Part shown: one piece after another, positions 16,769 through 24,464 of the stretch
Layout of the letters: every line of letters starts with the position of its first letter
Position numbering within the stretch: the stretch's first letter is position 1
DNA from: Rhodalgimonas zhirmunskyi
GTDB taxonomy: Bacteria > Pseudomonadota > Alphaproteobacteria > Rhodobacterales > Rhodobacteraceae
Assembly: GCA_030848925.1 (NCBI GenBank)
Contig: JANFFA010000005.1
Coordinates: forward strand, 62,001 to 126,000
Length of the DNA stretch: 64,000 nt
Direction of reading: 5' to 3'
Translations under genes and position numbers: made by a program
Notes under the pieces: model-generated
The model's input: the letters and a program-made list of their open reading frames with translations, nothing else
Told to the model about the DNA's origin: nothing
The model's database searches: none

Positions 16769-16799
16769 GTCACCCCGCCACGGCCGGTGGCGGGGTGAC
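16769..16799 (-). promoter_or_regulatory. Intra-operon hairpin between tctC and tctB
   Basis: A perfect 13-bp stem, GTCACCCCGCCAC (16769-16781) with its complement at 16787-16799 and a 5-nt loop. It lies just after the tctC stop on the minus strand and has no T-run. The likely role is 3'-end protection of tctC mRNA or partial termination. Confidence 0.6.
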
Positions 16800-16808
16800 G
16801 AGGTTTGC

Positions 16809-17756
16809 TTATTTCGCGAACAGGATCTTGGCGTTCGCCAGCCCGTCGACCATCATCTTCTTGGTGCCGTCGGTGCCCATGTTGATCGGGTCACCCTTGA
16901 CGGCGTTCTGAACGATCTTGGCGAATTCGGGCGCCTTGGTCGCCTCGTCGATGGCGGCCGAGATCGCCGTGATTGCCGCCGGGTCCGTACCCGCCCGCAT
17001 GGCGAGGAAGAATATCGGATCGACATAGGCGTTCACGCCGGATTCGATGAAGGTCTTGACGTCGGGCGCATAGCTAAGGCGCGACTGGTTGGCCCCGGCG
17101 ATGACTTTCATGTCCCCGGAGTCGAGGTAGGGGTAATGCTCGCCCGAGCCGAAACCGGCCATGACCTGACCGCCGAGGATGAGCTTCATGACCTCTGCAC
17201 CGCCATCGGCGGTCACGAGGTTGAAATCAGCACCGGTGGTGGACTTGGTCTGGTTCATCATCAGGACCTGCGGCGGGGCCATCGTGGCCACGGGCAGGCT
17301 GCCCTGCTCTTTGGCGTAGGCGATCATGCCCTCGAGGTCGTCAAACGGCGCATCCTTGCTGGCAACCAGCGCCAGTTCGGCCTTGGCGACAGTGCCGAGG
17401 TAATCGAAGCTGTCGGTATCAAACGGAAGCTGATCGCCGCGCTGGACGAGTTGGACCAGCACCGGGATGCTGACCCCCATACCGATGGTCTTGTTGTCGA
17501 CCGGGCGCTGTGACAGGCCGGTGAACATGGCAACACCGCCGCCGCCGGGCTTGTTTTCAACAACGATATTCCAGCCGGTGTTCTTCTTCATCACCTCGGC
17601 CAGAACGCGGCCCATCGTGTCGGTGGACCCACCGGCGCCAAAGCCGATCTGGATGGTCAGTGGCCCGTCCGGGGCCCAGTCTTCTGCGAAGGCAGGCGCG
17701 GCAAGGGCCATAACGGCGCTTGTCGCCAGCGCCATAAGTTTCGTGGTCAGTTTCAT
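16809..17756 (-). CDS. tctC: Tripartite tricarboxylate transporter substrate-binding protein (TctC/Bug family)
   Basis: 315 residues with a Sec signal (MKLTTKLMALATSAVMALAAPAFA in short, cleavage near residue 24). The Bug-family motif GFGAGGSTDTMGRVLAEVM with VVENKPGGGGVAM binds the ligand carboxylate. It is periplasmic and feeds TctA/TctB. It is preceded by GGGAGGAAA in the 34-bp gap after the metallo-hydrolase gene. Bug proteins are often duplicated and variable in ligand, so the substrate must be inferred from the neighbouring enzymes. Confidence 0.92.
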   Translation of the reverse strand: MKLTTKLMALATSAVMALAAPAFAEDWAPDGPLTIQIGFGAGGSTDTMGRVLAEVMKKNTGWNIVVENKPGGGGVAMFTGLSQRPVDNKTIGMGVSIPVLVQLVQRGDQLPFDTDSFDYLGTVAKAELALVASKDAPFDDLEGMIAYAKEQGSLPVATMAPPQVLMMNQTKSTTGADFNLVTADGGAEVMKLILGGQVMAGFGSGEHYPYLDSGDMKVIAGANQSRLSYAPDVKTFIESGVNAYVDPIFFLAMRAGTDPAAITAISAAIDEATKAPEFAKIVQNAVKGDPINMGTDGTKKMMVDGLANAKILFAK

Positions 17757-17790
17757 TGTGTTTCCTCCCTAGGATTTCACGGTGATAGCT

Positions 17791-18762
17791 TTACTTCGAC
17801 TTTTCAACTTCGAGACGCTTCACGGCGCGCTCACGCAGGCCTGCGACCTGATTGAGAAGGCCCTTTGGGTCGACAAAGACGTTGGGCTCTCCCTTTTGGC
17901 GGGCCGCATGTTTTTGGCGGTTTTCGTCGAGATTGGCAGAGAAGCCATGGGTGGTGAGATGAACTTCGACAGGCATCTCTTTCGCCTCGACCAGTTGCCT
18001 CACGCGGTCCACGCTTTCGATGTAGGCTTCCACCTGAGGCGGGCCTTCGATGGCGTTGAGGCCGAGGCCGCCGATTGTGATGGCGCGATGGGTGTTTTCA
18101 CCGTCCAGCACATCATACATGTACGACGCCGTCCCCCATGTATGGCCGGGGGTTTCGACGACCTTGAAGGTGTTGTTGCCGACCGTGATCTCATCGCCAT
18201 CGGCAACAGTGATTTCCGGTTCGATCATGTCCCAAGCCCTTGGGCCGCCCTGTGAAGCCGCCGCCGATTCAACCGCTTCGTCCCAGCCGCCTTGGGTCAT
18301 TACGAACTTCGCGTTCGGCAGCAGCGGTTTCAAAGCCACGGCCCCCCCGACATGGTCGAAATGCCCATGGGTCATCATCACGTATTTGATGTCGCCGAGG
18401 TCTGTTCCGGTCTTCTGGATGTTTTCGACGATCGTCTTTTTGAACGGGCCATAGAGCGTGTCGATCAGGACAACACCGTCATCGGTGTGCACCAGCCAGG
18501 CCGAGACCCAGCAGACGCCGACATAGTCGACATTATCAAAGGGCTTCCATGGCTCAACATATTGGTCGGCCGGCGTGTTCAGCCATTTGCCCAGATCCGG
18601 GGGCATCTTGCCGCTTTTGCCGAACTCGATGAACCGTTCGATGATCGGGCCTGAAGGGCAGCCGTCAAACAGCGATTCTGCCGAAGCCGCCCCTGACATA
18701 CCGGCGCCCACAAGCGCGCTCGCCCACAGTGTTCTGTGGATCGTTCCCATGAAGTTTGCCAT
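17791..18762 (-). CDS. Exported MBL-fold metallo-hydrolase
   Basis: 323 residues from the ATG at 18762, which follows GGGAGGAAA; an upstream ATG at 18822 would add 20 residues of poor signal. An N-terminal signal (TLWASALVGAGMSGAASA) indicates export to the periplasm. The metallo-beta-lactamase metal site is complete: THGHFDHVGG, then a histidine in ETPGHTWGTASY and one in LTTHGFSANL. The family hydrolyses lactones, thioesters, phosphoesters or beta-lactams. Inside an operon with a carboxylate importer, a periplasmic lactonase or esterase that generates the imported acid is a reasonable guess, not proven. Confidence 0.85.
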   Translation of the reverse strand: MANFMGTIHRTLWASALVGAGMSGAASAESLFDGCPSGPIIERFIEFGKSGKMPPDLGKWLNTPADQYVEPWKPFDNVDYVGVCWVSAWLVHTDDGVVLIDTLYGPFKKTIVENIQKTGTDLGDIKYVMMTHGHFDHVGGAVALKPLLPNAKFVMTQGGWDEAVESAAASQGGPRAWDMIEPEITVADGDEITVGNNTFKVVETPGHTWGTASYMYDVLDGENTHRAITIGGLGLNAIEGPPQVEAYIESVDRVRQLVEAKEMPVEVHLTTHGFSANLDENRQKHAARQKGEPNVFVDPKGLLNQVAGLRERAVKRLEVEKSK

Positions 18763-18818
18763 GTCGTTTCCTCCCTCGAATGGCTCGAATTCCCTGATTG
18801 CGCGGCTTGCGCATCGCA

Positions 18819-20276
18819 TCATCCCGGCGGAAGTAGTTTGCCGGGGTTGATGATGTTGCCCGGGTCCAGTGCCCGCTTGATCGACCGCATCACGTCCAAT
18901 TGCGCGGGCTCTTTCAGCTTGGTCATGACGGCAAGCTTACTCTGTCCGATTCCGTGCTCGGCGCTGAAAGAGCCGCCCAGTTCGGTCAGGAGGGCGAACA
19001 CCTTTTCCTTGGCAGTTTCCAGCGGCAGCGCATCCCAATCCCTGCCTTTTGCCGCAGACAAGGCATAATGCAGGTTGCCATCGCCCAGATGGCCGACTGT
19101 CAGCGGCTGAAACCCGAGCCGATCCATCTCGGCATCCATTTCCCCAACAAACCGAGCGATCCGCGCGAGCGGAAGCGATAGATCCAGATGATGGGCCGGT
19201 CCGTTTTCGGTGATCGCCTCTAGAATCGCTTCGCGCATTTTCCAAAGGTCAGCGCGCTGCTGCTCAGACTGCGCCACCATGGCATCCAGCACCAGACCCT
19301 CCTCCATCAATTCGCCCAGAAGCTCCGTCACCTCGGTTGCAAGGCGGATCGTGCCATCCTGCATTTCGGCGGCATCATGGGGCCGTGACGAAGCGACTTC
19401 GACCAGAATGCCGGTCGCCACCTTGCCCTCCAGAGGGCGGCGAATGGCGGGGAAGACCTTGCAGATCACGTCCACCGCTGGCTGCGGCATGTATTCGAAG
19501 GCCTCGACGCCGCCACCGGTATGGTCTTGCAGGCGGTTCAGAACTTTTAGCGCAGAGTCCAGCCCGGCAACGGACAGGAACGCGGTCGAGCGGGCTTTGG
19601 GTGCCGGGAAAAGCTTGAACACCGCCGCGGTGATGATCCCCAAAGTGCCTTCCGCCCCGATCAGAAGATCCTTCAAATCGTAACCGGTGTTGTCCTTGCG
19701 CAGGCCGGTCAGCGCGTTGATGACCGAGCCGTCAGGCAGGACAGCCTCGATCCCGAGGCACAGCTCGCGGGTGTTGCCGTACCGCACGACGTTTGAGCCG
19801 CCGGCATTTGTCGACAGGTTGCCACCGATGGTGCAGCTGCCTTTCGCGCCGAACATCAGGGGAAACACCAGATCGTGCTTCAGGGCGGCGTCATGCAGCG
19901 TTTCCAGCACGACACCAGCCTCCGCGATGACCGTTCGACCATCGACGTCCAAGGATCGAACCGCGTTCATCCGGGTCAACGACACAACCAGCGTCTCGCG
20001 CCCCGCCACAGGAACGCCACCGCCACACAACCCCGTGCGTCCGCCTTGCGGGACAACCGCGATGTTGCATGCGTTACAAAGCTTGATCAACTCGGCAACT
20101 TCGGCCGTGCTGGCAGGGCGCGCAACCGCCAGAGCAGGTGCGCGGTATTGGCCTGTCCAGTCGGTCAGATAGCCCTCGACATCCTCGGGCCGGGTCAGAA
20201 CGTGGTCCTCCCCCACGACGGCCTTTAGCGCGCTTACGATGCTATCTGGGTCTGTGATCTGGATCGCTTCAATCAA
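18819..20276 (-). CDS. FAD-linked 2-hydroxyacid oxidase/dehydrogenase (GlcD / D-lactate dehydrogenase family)
   Basis: About 485 residues. The N-terminal PCMH FAD domain contains VVPQGGRTGLCGGGVPVAG and GNLSTNAGGSNVVRYGNTRE; the C-terminal cap has VGHLGDGNLHYALS and ends with FSAEHGIGQSK. It oxidises a D-2-hydroxy acid (lactate, glycolate, 2-hydroxyglutarate or similar) to the 2-oxo acid. The start is chosen at TTG 20276, preceded by GGAG. An in-frame ATG at 20345 lies inside the palindrome that I read as an operator, so it is unlikely. This is the first gene of the minus-strand operon ending with the ThDP enzyme. Confidence 0.88.
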   Translation of the reverse strand: MIEAIQITDPDSIVSALKAVVGEDHVLTRPEDVEGYLTDWTGQYRAPALAVARPASTAEVAELIKLCNACNIAVVPQGGRTGLCGGGVPVAGRETLVVSLTRMNAVRSLDVDGRTVIAEAGVVLETLHDAALKHDLVFPLMFGAKGSCTIGGNLSTNAGGSNVVRYGNTRELCLGIEAVLPDGSVINALTGLRKDNTGYDLKDLLIGAEGTLGIITAAVFKLFPAPKARSTAFLSVAGLDSALKVLNRLQDHTGGGVEAFEYMPQPAVDVICKVFPAIRRPLEGKVATGILVEVASSRPHDAAEMQDGTIRLATEVTELLGELMEEGLVLDAMVAQSEQQRADLWKMREAILEAITENGPAHHLDLSLPLARIARFVGEMDAEMDRLGFQPLTVGHLGDGNLHYALSAAKGRDWDALPLETAKEKVFALLTELGGSFSAEHGIGQSKLAVMTKLKEPAQLDVMRSIKRALDPGNIINPGKLLPPG

Positions 20277-20338
20277 GGTCTTGCTCCACGGGCCAAGGTC
20301 CCGACTGCGACCCGCAATCGCCGGTCGAGTCGCTCGAT

Positions 20339-20385
20339 CTACCATCCAACATGGTAGTCTTACCTGTCAAGTGACATGTAACATG
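20339..20385. promoter_or_regulatory. Palindromic operators for the divergent GntR regulator
   Basis: CTACCAT (20339-20345) and ATGGTAG (20351-20357) form a perfect 7-bp inverted repeat with a 5-nt spacer. A second symmetric site, CATGT-A-ACATG, lies at 20375-20385. Both are between the FAD dehydrogenase gene and the GntR gene. Short spaced dyads of this kind are typical of FadR/GntR-FCD operators, so the GntR protein probably binds here to control both directions. Confidence 0.6.
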
Positions 20386-20448
20386 GCAGTTTGACACCCG
20401 ACTTGAACTGGAACATGATCGCAATCGACACCGAAGGAGCAGCCGTCA

Positions 20449-21135
20449 ATGCAACCCATCGACCATCCCAAATCGCTCATGGAAGTGACGGCGGAGCAGA
20501 TCCGCTGCGCGATCGTTTCTGGCGAGTTGCCGTTGGGGTCGAAATTGTCCGAACAGCGGCTTGCCGATGCCTTGGGCGTCAGCCGTTCGCCCGTGCGTGA
20601 CGCGCTGGCGGCACTGCAATCCGAAGGGCTGGTGAGGATTTCACCCAAGCGGGGAACATTTGTCTTTACCCCGGATTTGCGTGTCGTGGACGAGCTATGT
20701 GAGCACCGAACGATTCTCGAAACCGCTGCCCTTCATCTTGGCATCGAACGCAATCATGCGAAGTTGCTCAGAGACCTTGAAAACTCTGGCGCCGCAATGG
20801 AGCGCGCGCTGGCTGCGAAGGATGCGCACGGATATACCATGGGGGACCATCAGTTCCACAATGCGATCATCCTTGGCGCCGAGAACCGGTCACTGGCGAA
20901 GTCGTACAACCTCACGATCTCTCCTTTGAAAGCACTCAGAACGCATCTGTTCACGATCATGAGCGAAAACACCGATCGCTCAATGAAAGAGCACCTGGCG
21001 GTTATCAATGCGGTGCGCGCCAAAGATGTTGAACTGGCTGTATCGCAGCTTGCCGACCACATCGGGCACCTTGCCGAGGCCTTTCGCACCAAACTCAGGA
21101 GTGAAAAGTCCAGCAATGTGAAGCGTGCCATGTAA
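20449..21135 (+). CDS. GntR-family regulator with FCD ligand domain
   Basis: 228 residues. The N-terminal winged helix (about 10-75) shows LGSKLSEQRLADALGVSRSP and VRISPKRGTFVF. The C-terminal all-helical FCD domain shows the metal/ligand residues in DHQFHNAI, KEHLAVINA and LADHIGH. FCD regulators usually sense small carboxylates. It starts after AAGGAG and is divergent from the hydroxyacid operon, with palindromes between them. It is therefore the likely local regulator, inactivated by the substrate or its 2-oxo product. Confidence 0.92.
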   Translation: MQPIDHPKSLMEVTAEQIRCAIVSGELPLGSKLSEQRLADALGVSRSPVRDALAALQSEGLVRISPKRGTFVFTPDLRVVDELCEHRTILETAALHLGIERNHAKLLRDLENSGAAMERALAAKDAHGYTMGDHQFHNAIILGAENRSLAKSYNLTISPLKALRTHLFTIMSENTDRSMKEHLAVINAVRAKDVELAVSQLADHIGHLAEAFRTKLRSEKSSNVKRAM

Positions 21136-21298
21136 AGATCCGAGGACCCGTGTTCCCGACTTTTGCTCTCTTGTTTATCTCACAAGAAAGGAAGTCAGAT
21201 CGACCTTTCCGCCCATATTCTTGGGTTGAGCGTTAGAAATGCGGAAGGGCTCAGGCGTGTCGATTCAAACATCCGTGTTTGGACATCGCGCACAGCCA

Positions 21299-21320
21299 CA
21301 ATAATTCAGCAAAATTATTG
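21299..21320. terminator. AT-rich hairpin that would lie downstream of tRNA-Cys before integration
   Basis: CAATAATT (21299-21306) pairs with AATTATTG (21313-21320) over a 6-nt loop. In the uninterrupted chromosome it would lie 8 bp past the CCA end of tRNA-Cys on the minus strand, so it may be the original tRNA transcript end. The stem is weak. Confidence 0.35.
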
Positions 21321-21327
21321 ATAAGGT

Positions 21328-21374
21328 TGGAGGCGAGTACCGGAATCGAACCGGTGTACACGGATTTGCAATCC
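21328..21374 (-). repeat. Left attachment site: 47-bp 3' fragment of tRNA-Cys (att)
   Basis: This 47-bp segment is identical to 31487-31533, the 3' part of the intact tRNA-Cys gene from the anticodon stem to the encoded CCA. The bases on both outer sides differ from the tRNA locus, so the match ends sharply. A duplicated tRNA 3' end in direct orientation is the standard product of tyrosine-integrase insertion into a tRNA gene. This copy lacks the 5' half and cannot be a functional tRNA. Confidence 0.93.
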
Positions 21375-21425
21375 AGAAAGAGAGGGAACAAAAACAACGG
21401 CTTAGGGGTGCAAAGTGCCCCCTGA

Positions 21426-21447
21426 CAAAAAGCGAACAAAAAGCGAA
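21426..21447 (+). repeat. Tandem 11-bp repeat inside the left att arm
   Basis: CAAAAAGCGAA occurs twice head to tail, 52 bp inside the island from the att core. Short A-rich direct repeats at this distance resemble arm-type binding sites of tyrosine integrases. That role is inferred from position only. Confidence 0.55.
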
Positions 21448-21510
21448 AGTTTCAACGCCTTTCAAGGGCGAGAACGTTCACACTACCCTTTCTATCATTG
21501 AGACTGTGCG

Positions 21511-22374
21511 ATGAGTTGGGCGGTTGCAAATGAATGCGCTGAGCGCCGCTTTGGTAGTGCCGCGCGCAAGCAGATCATCATGTTCCTGGCGGACAAGGCG
21601 AGCGATGACGGCTCGGGCATCTGGTGCTCCAAAGGGACAATCCAGCGTCATACAGAGCTCAGCGAAAGCACGGTCAAGCGCACCATCATCGACTTCCTGC
21701 GCGAAGGCATTCTGATCGAGACAGGGCGGCGGCAGTGCAAGAACGGCTACACCGTCATTTACCGCATCGTCCTGGAACGCGTGGCCGCGCTCGAACCCAC
21801 GGCCGAGCCCGACATTGAGACGGGGGTCACTGTGAACCCCGTCCAGCCTGGACCCGGTACGGGGTCCACGGTGAACGGGGTACGGGGTTCACGGTGGACC
21901 CCAAACCATCCTAAAACCATCCATAAACCACCTACGCGCAGGCGCGAGGCGACGGAGGAGGTTGAAGATCTTGAGGCTGAGAAGATCTTGGCGGTCTATC
22001 CCGAAGACAGGATCCGAGACCGGCGGACCAGTCTGCGCCTGATCGCAGCAGCTGTGAACGCTGGGGTAGAGCCCGATGACCTGATTCAGGCGGTCAAGGC
22101 CTATGCGAAGGAGAGCGAGGGCTACACCCGCAGCAAGGTCTGTTTCTCGAATAATTGGTTCAAGATGCGCCGATGGGAGAAGGGGCTTGCCCAGATACAG
22201 GCGGATCGTGAGAAGGCTCGAGCGGCCGAAGCCAAAGGCCGTGCGAGCCTCGCCGAGTGGATCCACGAGCGCCATCCCCTCTGCCGCCACATCACAAACC
22301 GGCAGATCGAGGACTTGATCGCATCAAAGATGGTGACGCCTGAGCAGGTGCGCGCGGCGGGGCTGCTGGCGTGA
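21511..22374 (+). CDS. Winged-helix protein of phage/plasmid replication type
   Basis: 287 residues. The N-terminal 75 residues form a helix-turn-helix of the kind seen in phage replication-initiation and plasmid proteins: FLADKASDDGSGIWCSKGTI, then HTELSESTVKRTIIDFLREG. A proline/glycine-rich linker (about 105-150) follows, then a helical charged C-terminal region ending in a segment with ITNRQIEDLIASKMVTPEQV. It is the first gene inside the tRNA-Cys island, beside the left att site, and is the clearest mobile-element gene there. No replication ATPase or integrase accompanies it, so it may be a remnant. The function is unproven. Confidence 0.7.
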   Translation: MSWAVANECAERRFGSAARKQIIMFLADKASDDGSGIWCSKGTIQRHTELSESTVKRTIIDFLREGILIETGRRQCKNGYTVIYRIVLERVAALEPTAEPDIETGVTVNPVQPGPGTGSTVNGVRGSRWTPNHPKTIHKPPTRRREATEEVEDLEAEKILAVYPEDRIRDRRTSLRLIAAAVNAGVEPDDLIQAVKAYAKESEGYTRSKVCFSNNWFKMRRWEKGLAQIQADREKARAAEAKGRASLAEWIHERHPLCRHITNRQIEDLIASKMVTPEQVRAAGLLA

Positions 22375-22412
22375 TGGTGCAGTTGCTGTCTGTCCACTAC
22401 GGTCCAATACAT

Positions 22413-24266
22413 TCAGTCACGGATATGCGTGTAAACGGTGTTGCGAGAGACGCCGAGCTTGCGGGCCGCGAGGGCGACATTGGCATTGCACTGTCGGAAA
22501 ACACGGTTGATCTCGACGCATTTCGCCTCTCGCACTGCATGGCCGGTGCAGCGTGGACAGGTCTGGCCGTCACCCCCTGGGAGCTGTGCGTCACGGGGTG
22601 GCTCGAGATGGCGCTCCACATGTTCCTTGCGAATGACCCCCAAGGGGCACTGAACGGCCAACACCTGCAATTGGTTGGCCAACTCGTTGAGGTTTTGGCG
22701 GCGTTCGAGCACGCGCAGGGCGTCGATCGCGGTGTTCGAGAGCTGATGTCCCGTCGAGATATCGTGGAGGATAAAGGCGGCGATCTGGGCAAAGTCCGAG
22801 CGCTCCGACAAGGCTGGGAGGTGGATTTTCATCGCCGTCAACGACGAGAATGCCATCTGGACGTGGCGCGGCCAGTTCGGGGAGGCGTCACGGGCATCGA
22901 GCCCGTCGGTCGTGATGATCACCCATTTTGGCCCTTGTTTGAGCTGCGAAAGGCGGTTGACGACCTGTGCCAGTTTCTCTGCCGCCCCGCCTGTGATCAG
23001 GGACAGGTTTTCGAGCACCAAAGTGCCGCCGCTACGCTGGCTGAACTCCTGACATTCGGGGTCGCCCAATATGTCAGCCATCAGCCGTTCGGCCTCGCCC
23101 AGCGCATTGGCCGTGCGGCAGTCGACCACAATCAACGGTCGGTCCTTGTGGACTTCGTCGTGGACCGTGCGCGATAGTGTCGTACGGCCCGACCCCGGTG
23201 CCCCGATGATGGTAAAAGGCGCGCCAACCCGTGCGGAGCGTATGGCCAGTCGCAGACTGTTGTGGACTTGTACGTCGCGGTAGATCGGGGCATCGGGCGC
23301 CGAAGGTAGGTTAAACACCGCAGGCACTGAGAGAGCGACGCTGCGCTTGGATCCTGCCGTCCCATTGTGTTTGCGTGTGATCCGGATGCGCGCGAAAAAG
23401 GCCGCGTTCAGCCAGTCGATCAGGCGTATGACTTCACCCGTTTCCATGGGTTTCATGGCCGCCCTGAAGCCGCCCTGAAACAGATCGGCAAATTTGTTGG
23501 CCACGTTCAGGTCCATGCCTTTGAGCAGCTCGCCCGCGTGGCGGTTGACGCCCGTGATGACCCCGTCGCCGTCCATGCTGATCATGCCGACGCTTTGGGT
23601 GGTCAGGTATTCCTCGCGCGGGTGGAATTGAATGATGTTGTCGTCACGGTGCTCATCGACGAAGAGGCGGTTCTCGATATTGGAGGCGGCCAGCGCGACG
23701 AGGGCTTGGGTGTGGAATTGGCGTGCGGCGACTTCCGATGAGGCGTCCAGCAGCCCGACAATCTCGCCCTTGCTGTCGAAGATCGGGGTCGAGACACATG
23801 AGACCTTGCCGTGGCGCGAAAAGAAGTGCTCGCCGCCCGTCACCATGGCCGTGTGACCCGTATGCAGCGCGAGCCCAAGCGCGTTCGTGCCCCGCATATC
23901 CTCGCGCCAGATCGAGCCTGTGCGAATGGCGCGGGAGCAATCGGAGCTGCGAAACTCGCTGTCCATAATCGCGTCGAGCACCACGCCCTCGCGGTCGGCA
24001 AAAGCGGTCATGAAGTTGGTGCCCGCGATCTGTTTGCTCAGCAATTCCAGCTCGGGACGCACGATGGAAATCAGGCGCTCGTTCTTCTCCTTGGCCTCGC
24101 GCAATTCCTGATAGGACAGCACCGCGTCGATCGGCTCGCCCTTGGGGTCGAGGCCGCTTTGCAAGCAACGATGCCAACTGTCCGCGATGACGTCAGGCAC
24201 GGCGCCGTGCGAGAAAACGCCCTTGTCTTCGAGCGAGGCACGGGCCCGCATAAACACTGATTGCAC
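22413..24266 (-). CDS. Fis/AcoR-type regulator with GAF, PAS and degenerate AAA+ domains
   Basis: About 617 residues from GTG 24266, which follows GGGAGGA; an ATG at 24299 would precede that ribosome site. Order: GAF (about 70-210), PAS (about 240-330), an AAA+ core with Walker A GAPGSGRTT, then a Fis-type helix-turn-helix at the end (NVALAARKLGVSRNTVYTHI). The GAFTGA loop needed to contact sigma54 is absent, so it probably does not activate RpoN. Three cysteines, CPRC plus one 9 residues later, precede the HTH. It is divergent from the alcohol dehydrogenase/ABC operon and is the likely regulator, as AcoR is for acetoin and alcohol genes. Confidence 0.85.
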   Translation of the reverse strand: MQSVFMRARASLEDKGVFSHGAVPDVIADSWHRCLQSGLDPKGEPIDAVLSYQELREAKEKNERLISIVRPELELLSKQIAGTNFMTAFADREGVVLDAIMDSEFRSSDCSRAIRTGSIWREDMRGTNALGLALHTGHTAMVTGGEHFFSRHGKVSCVSTPIFDSKGEIVGLLDASSEVAARQFHTQALVALAASNIENRLFVDEHRDDNIIQFHPREEYLTTQSVGMISMDGDGVITGVNRHAGELLKGMDLNVANKFADLFQGGFRAAMKPMETGEVIRLIDWLNAAFFARIRITRKHNGTAGSKRSVALSVPAVFNLPSAPDAPIYRDVQVHNSLRLAIRSARVGAPFTIIGAPGSGRTTLSRTVHDEVHKDRPLIVVDCRTANALGEAERLMADILGDPECQEFSQRSGGTLVLENLSLITGGAAEKLAQVVNRLSQLKQGPKWVIITTDGLDARDASPNWPRHVQMAFSSLTAMKIHLPALSERSDFAQIAAFILHDISTGHQLSNTAIDALRVLERRQNLNELANQLQVLAVQCPLGVIRKEHVERHLEPPRDAQLPGGDGQTCPRCTGHAVREAKCVEINRVFRQCNANVALAARKLGVSRNTVYTHIRD

Positions 24267-24340
24267 ATCGTCCTCCCAAAAGATGGTGCAGCTCCTCACC
24301 CTCCAAAAAGCACTGCAGGCGCTTGGAAATCAACCCGTGT

Positions 24341-24355
24341 GTTCAGCTTTTGAAC
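24341..24355. promoter_or_regulatory. Candidate regulator-binding dyad upstream of the alcohol dehydrogenase gene
   Basis: GTTCA and TGAAC form a 5-bp inverted repeat with a 5-nt spacer in the region between the Fis-type regulator and adh. A further TTTTTGAAC occurs about 30 bp downstream. No convincing sigma54 -24/-12 element was found. The binding assignment is tentative. Confidence 0.25.
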
Positions 24356-24464
24356 GCCAATTGCCCAAAGCGTTAACGTTTTTGAACAGCCGCTGCGCCG
24401 ACAATTGGCGCGCCCGCCGTCAAGTTGTTCTCGAACACACGAATCCCTGTGAATGGAGGACAAT

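Larger units (their letters stand above)
21136..21510. other. Noncoding interval holding the left island boundary
   Basis: This 375-bp stretch has no credible gene. It contains an AT-rich hairpin (21299-21320), the 47-bp tRNA-Cys fragment (21328-21374), a GGGG/CCCC stem near 21405-21421 and a tandem 11-bp repeat (21426-21447). Short frames across it are antisense readings of the tRNA fragment. Confidence 0.7.

Noticed and set aside
21251..21439. Small minus-strand frame across the tRNA fragment
   Set aside because: The peptide is the familiar false product of reading through a tRNA-Cys sequence; no ribosome site.
24300..24452. Sigma54 promoter before adh
   Set aside because: No GG-N10-GC element with the expected TGGCAC/TTGCA context was found, and the adjacent regulator lacks GAFTGA.
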